Source of the DNA: Prochlorococcus sp. AG-355-P07
Lineage (GTDB): Bacteria; Cyanobacteriota; Cyanobacteriia; PCC-6307; Cyanobiaceae
Assembly: GCA_003280575.1 (NCBI GenBank)
Contig: QCEN01000002.1
Coordinates: forward strand, 62,001-126,000
DNA length: 64,000 bases
Reading direction: 5' to 3'
A program made the position numbers and the translations under genes. The notes beneath the pieces were generated by a model, which saw only the letters and a list, made by a program, of their open reading frames with translations, made no database searches and was not told the origin of the DNA. This document shows positions 63,580 to 64,000 of the stretch, one piece after another. The first letter of the stretch is position 1, and every line of letters begins with the position of its first letter.

Positions 63580-64000
63580 AAAAGATAAAAACTATCAAGA
63601 TTTTTCATGAGGTAGGGTATTTCAATAAATCAGGATTAATAGATTGAAAATAAATATTTAAAAATTAATTAATTTAGTCAAATTAAAAAACATTTTTAGA
63701 TTATAGAAAAGCAAAATAAGTCAAAATTTGAAATTAGCTCATTATTTTTTTTAAATTCTCTTGTACTAGTTTATTTTTTGTATTTCTTATTGCAGGTATA
63801 ACGGAGCAAATATATAAAATAATTGAGGAGGAATAAGTGTGAAGATTATTTTAGATTTTTTTTCTGGCATTTAGCTTTTATAAGCCACTGCAAACATTAG
63901 CAAGCTGGCTTGATTTATTTTTAAATCTTAAGTTTTGTCCGGCGGATTAAGGGTTATAGTCTTAAAAGCTAGATTTAATTTATACCAGTGAATCAGAAGA
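63580..64000. other. Terminal gap without a convincing gene
   Basis: About 420 bases. An open frame without ATG at 63741-63836 encodes FVFLIAGITEQIYKIIEEE at its end and could be a small single-span protein with an unusual start. A weak inverted repeat (AAGCCA/TGGCTT) lies at about 63881-63910, and a GC-richer patch near 63940. The window ends before any following gene. Confidence 0.35.

Overview
The window looks like a chromosomal segment of a high-light-adapted Prochlorococcus or a very close relative. It is extremely AT-rich and tightly packed, with many overlapping or abutting genes. Single-copy genes are typical of marine picocyanobacteria: class II B12-dependent nrdJ, ispG, a Psb32-like TPM protein, a CPP1-like protein, DUF3531, DUF92, a TIGR02450-like Trp-rich protein and an Hli-type protein. 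No rRNA, tRNA, insertion sequence or CRISPR array was recognised.

Layout. 0.4-6.2 kb: the four-gene ligase-associated DNA-repair cassette (beta-CASP exonuclease, ATP-dependent ligase, Lhr-like DExH helicase, metallophosphoesterase). 7.4-10.1 kb: pstCAB phosphate importer on the minus strand, followed by a TrkA-N potassium channel. 11.5-23.6 kb: an accessory zone of very small genes, many with one membrane span and several too short for normal gene calling. It includes an Hli-like protein, an SDR enzyme, a stand-alone NAD-ligase adenylation domain, and two paralogous operons whose promoters share a -35/-10 pair and a LexA-box-like palindrome. About 23.7 kb: a GC-richer stretch next to purK that I interpret as 6S RNA.

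23.9-48.3 kb is mostly housekeeping: purK, aroB, a MidA-type methyltransferase, a TPM protein, a phosphoesterase, nadA, a carboxyl-terminal protease, ispG, a family-4-like uracil-DNA glycosylase, an aspartate aminotransferase, phnD-phnC-phnE, an SGNH hydrolase, DUF92, rsmE, DUF3531, an ABC ATPase, hslO, CPP1-like, prfC, a methyltransferase and nrdJ. At 48.5 kb a glutamine-riboswitch-like pseudoknot precedes a 33-residue DUF4278-type peptide and a strong terminator.

49.0-62.8 kb is a complete type IV pilus locus in two facing arms: pilD, then pilA, a PilP-like lipoprotein, a large pseudopilin, pilB, pilT and pilC; opposite them pilQ, pilN, pilO, three small pilin-like or membrane genes and pilM. 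The window ends with two small membrane-protein genes and about 420 bases without a convincing gene.

The main themes are phosphorus acquisition (pst and phn), DNA repair (the four-gene cassette, the glycosylase, the ligase fragment and the LexA-like sites) and surface pili. The observations I find most worth following are the twin LexA-like operons around the ligase fragment, a short ORF with a near-perfect Shine-Dalgarno but no AUG, the riboswitch-peptide unit, the glycosylase that has lost most iron-sulfur ligands, and the repeat-bearing pseudopilin and PilM.
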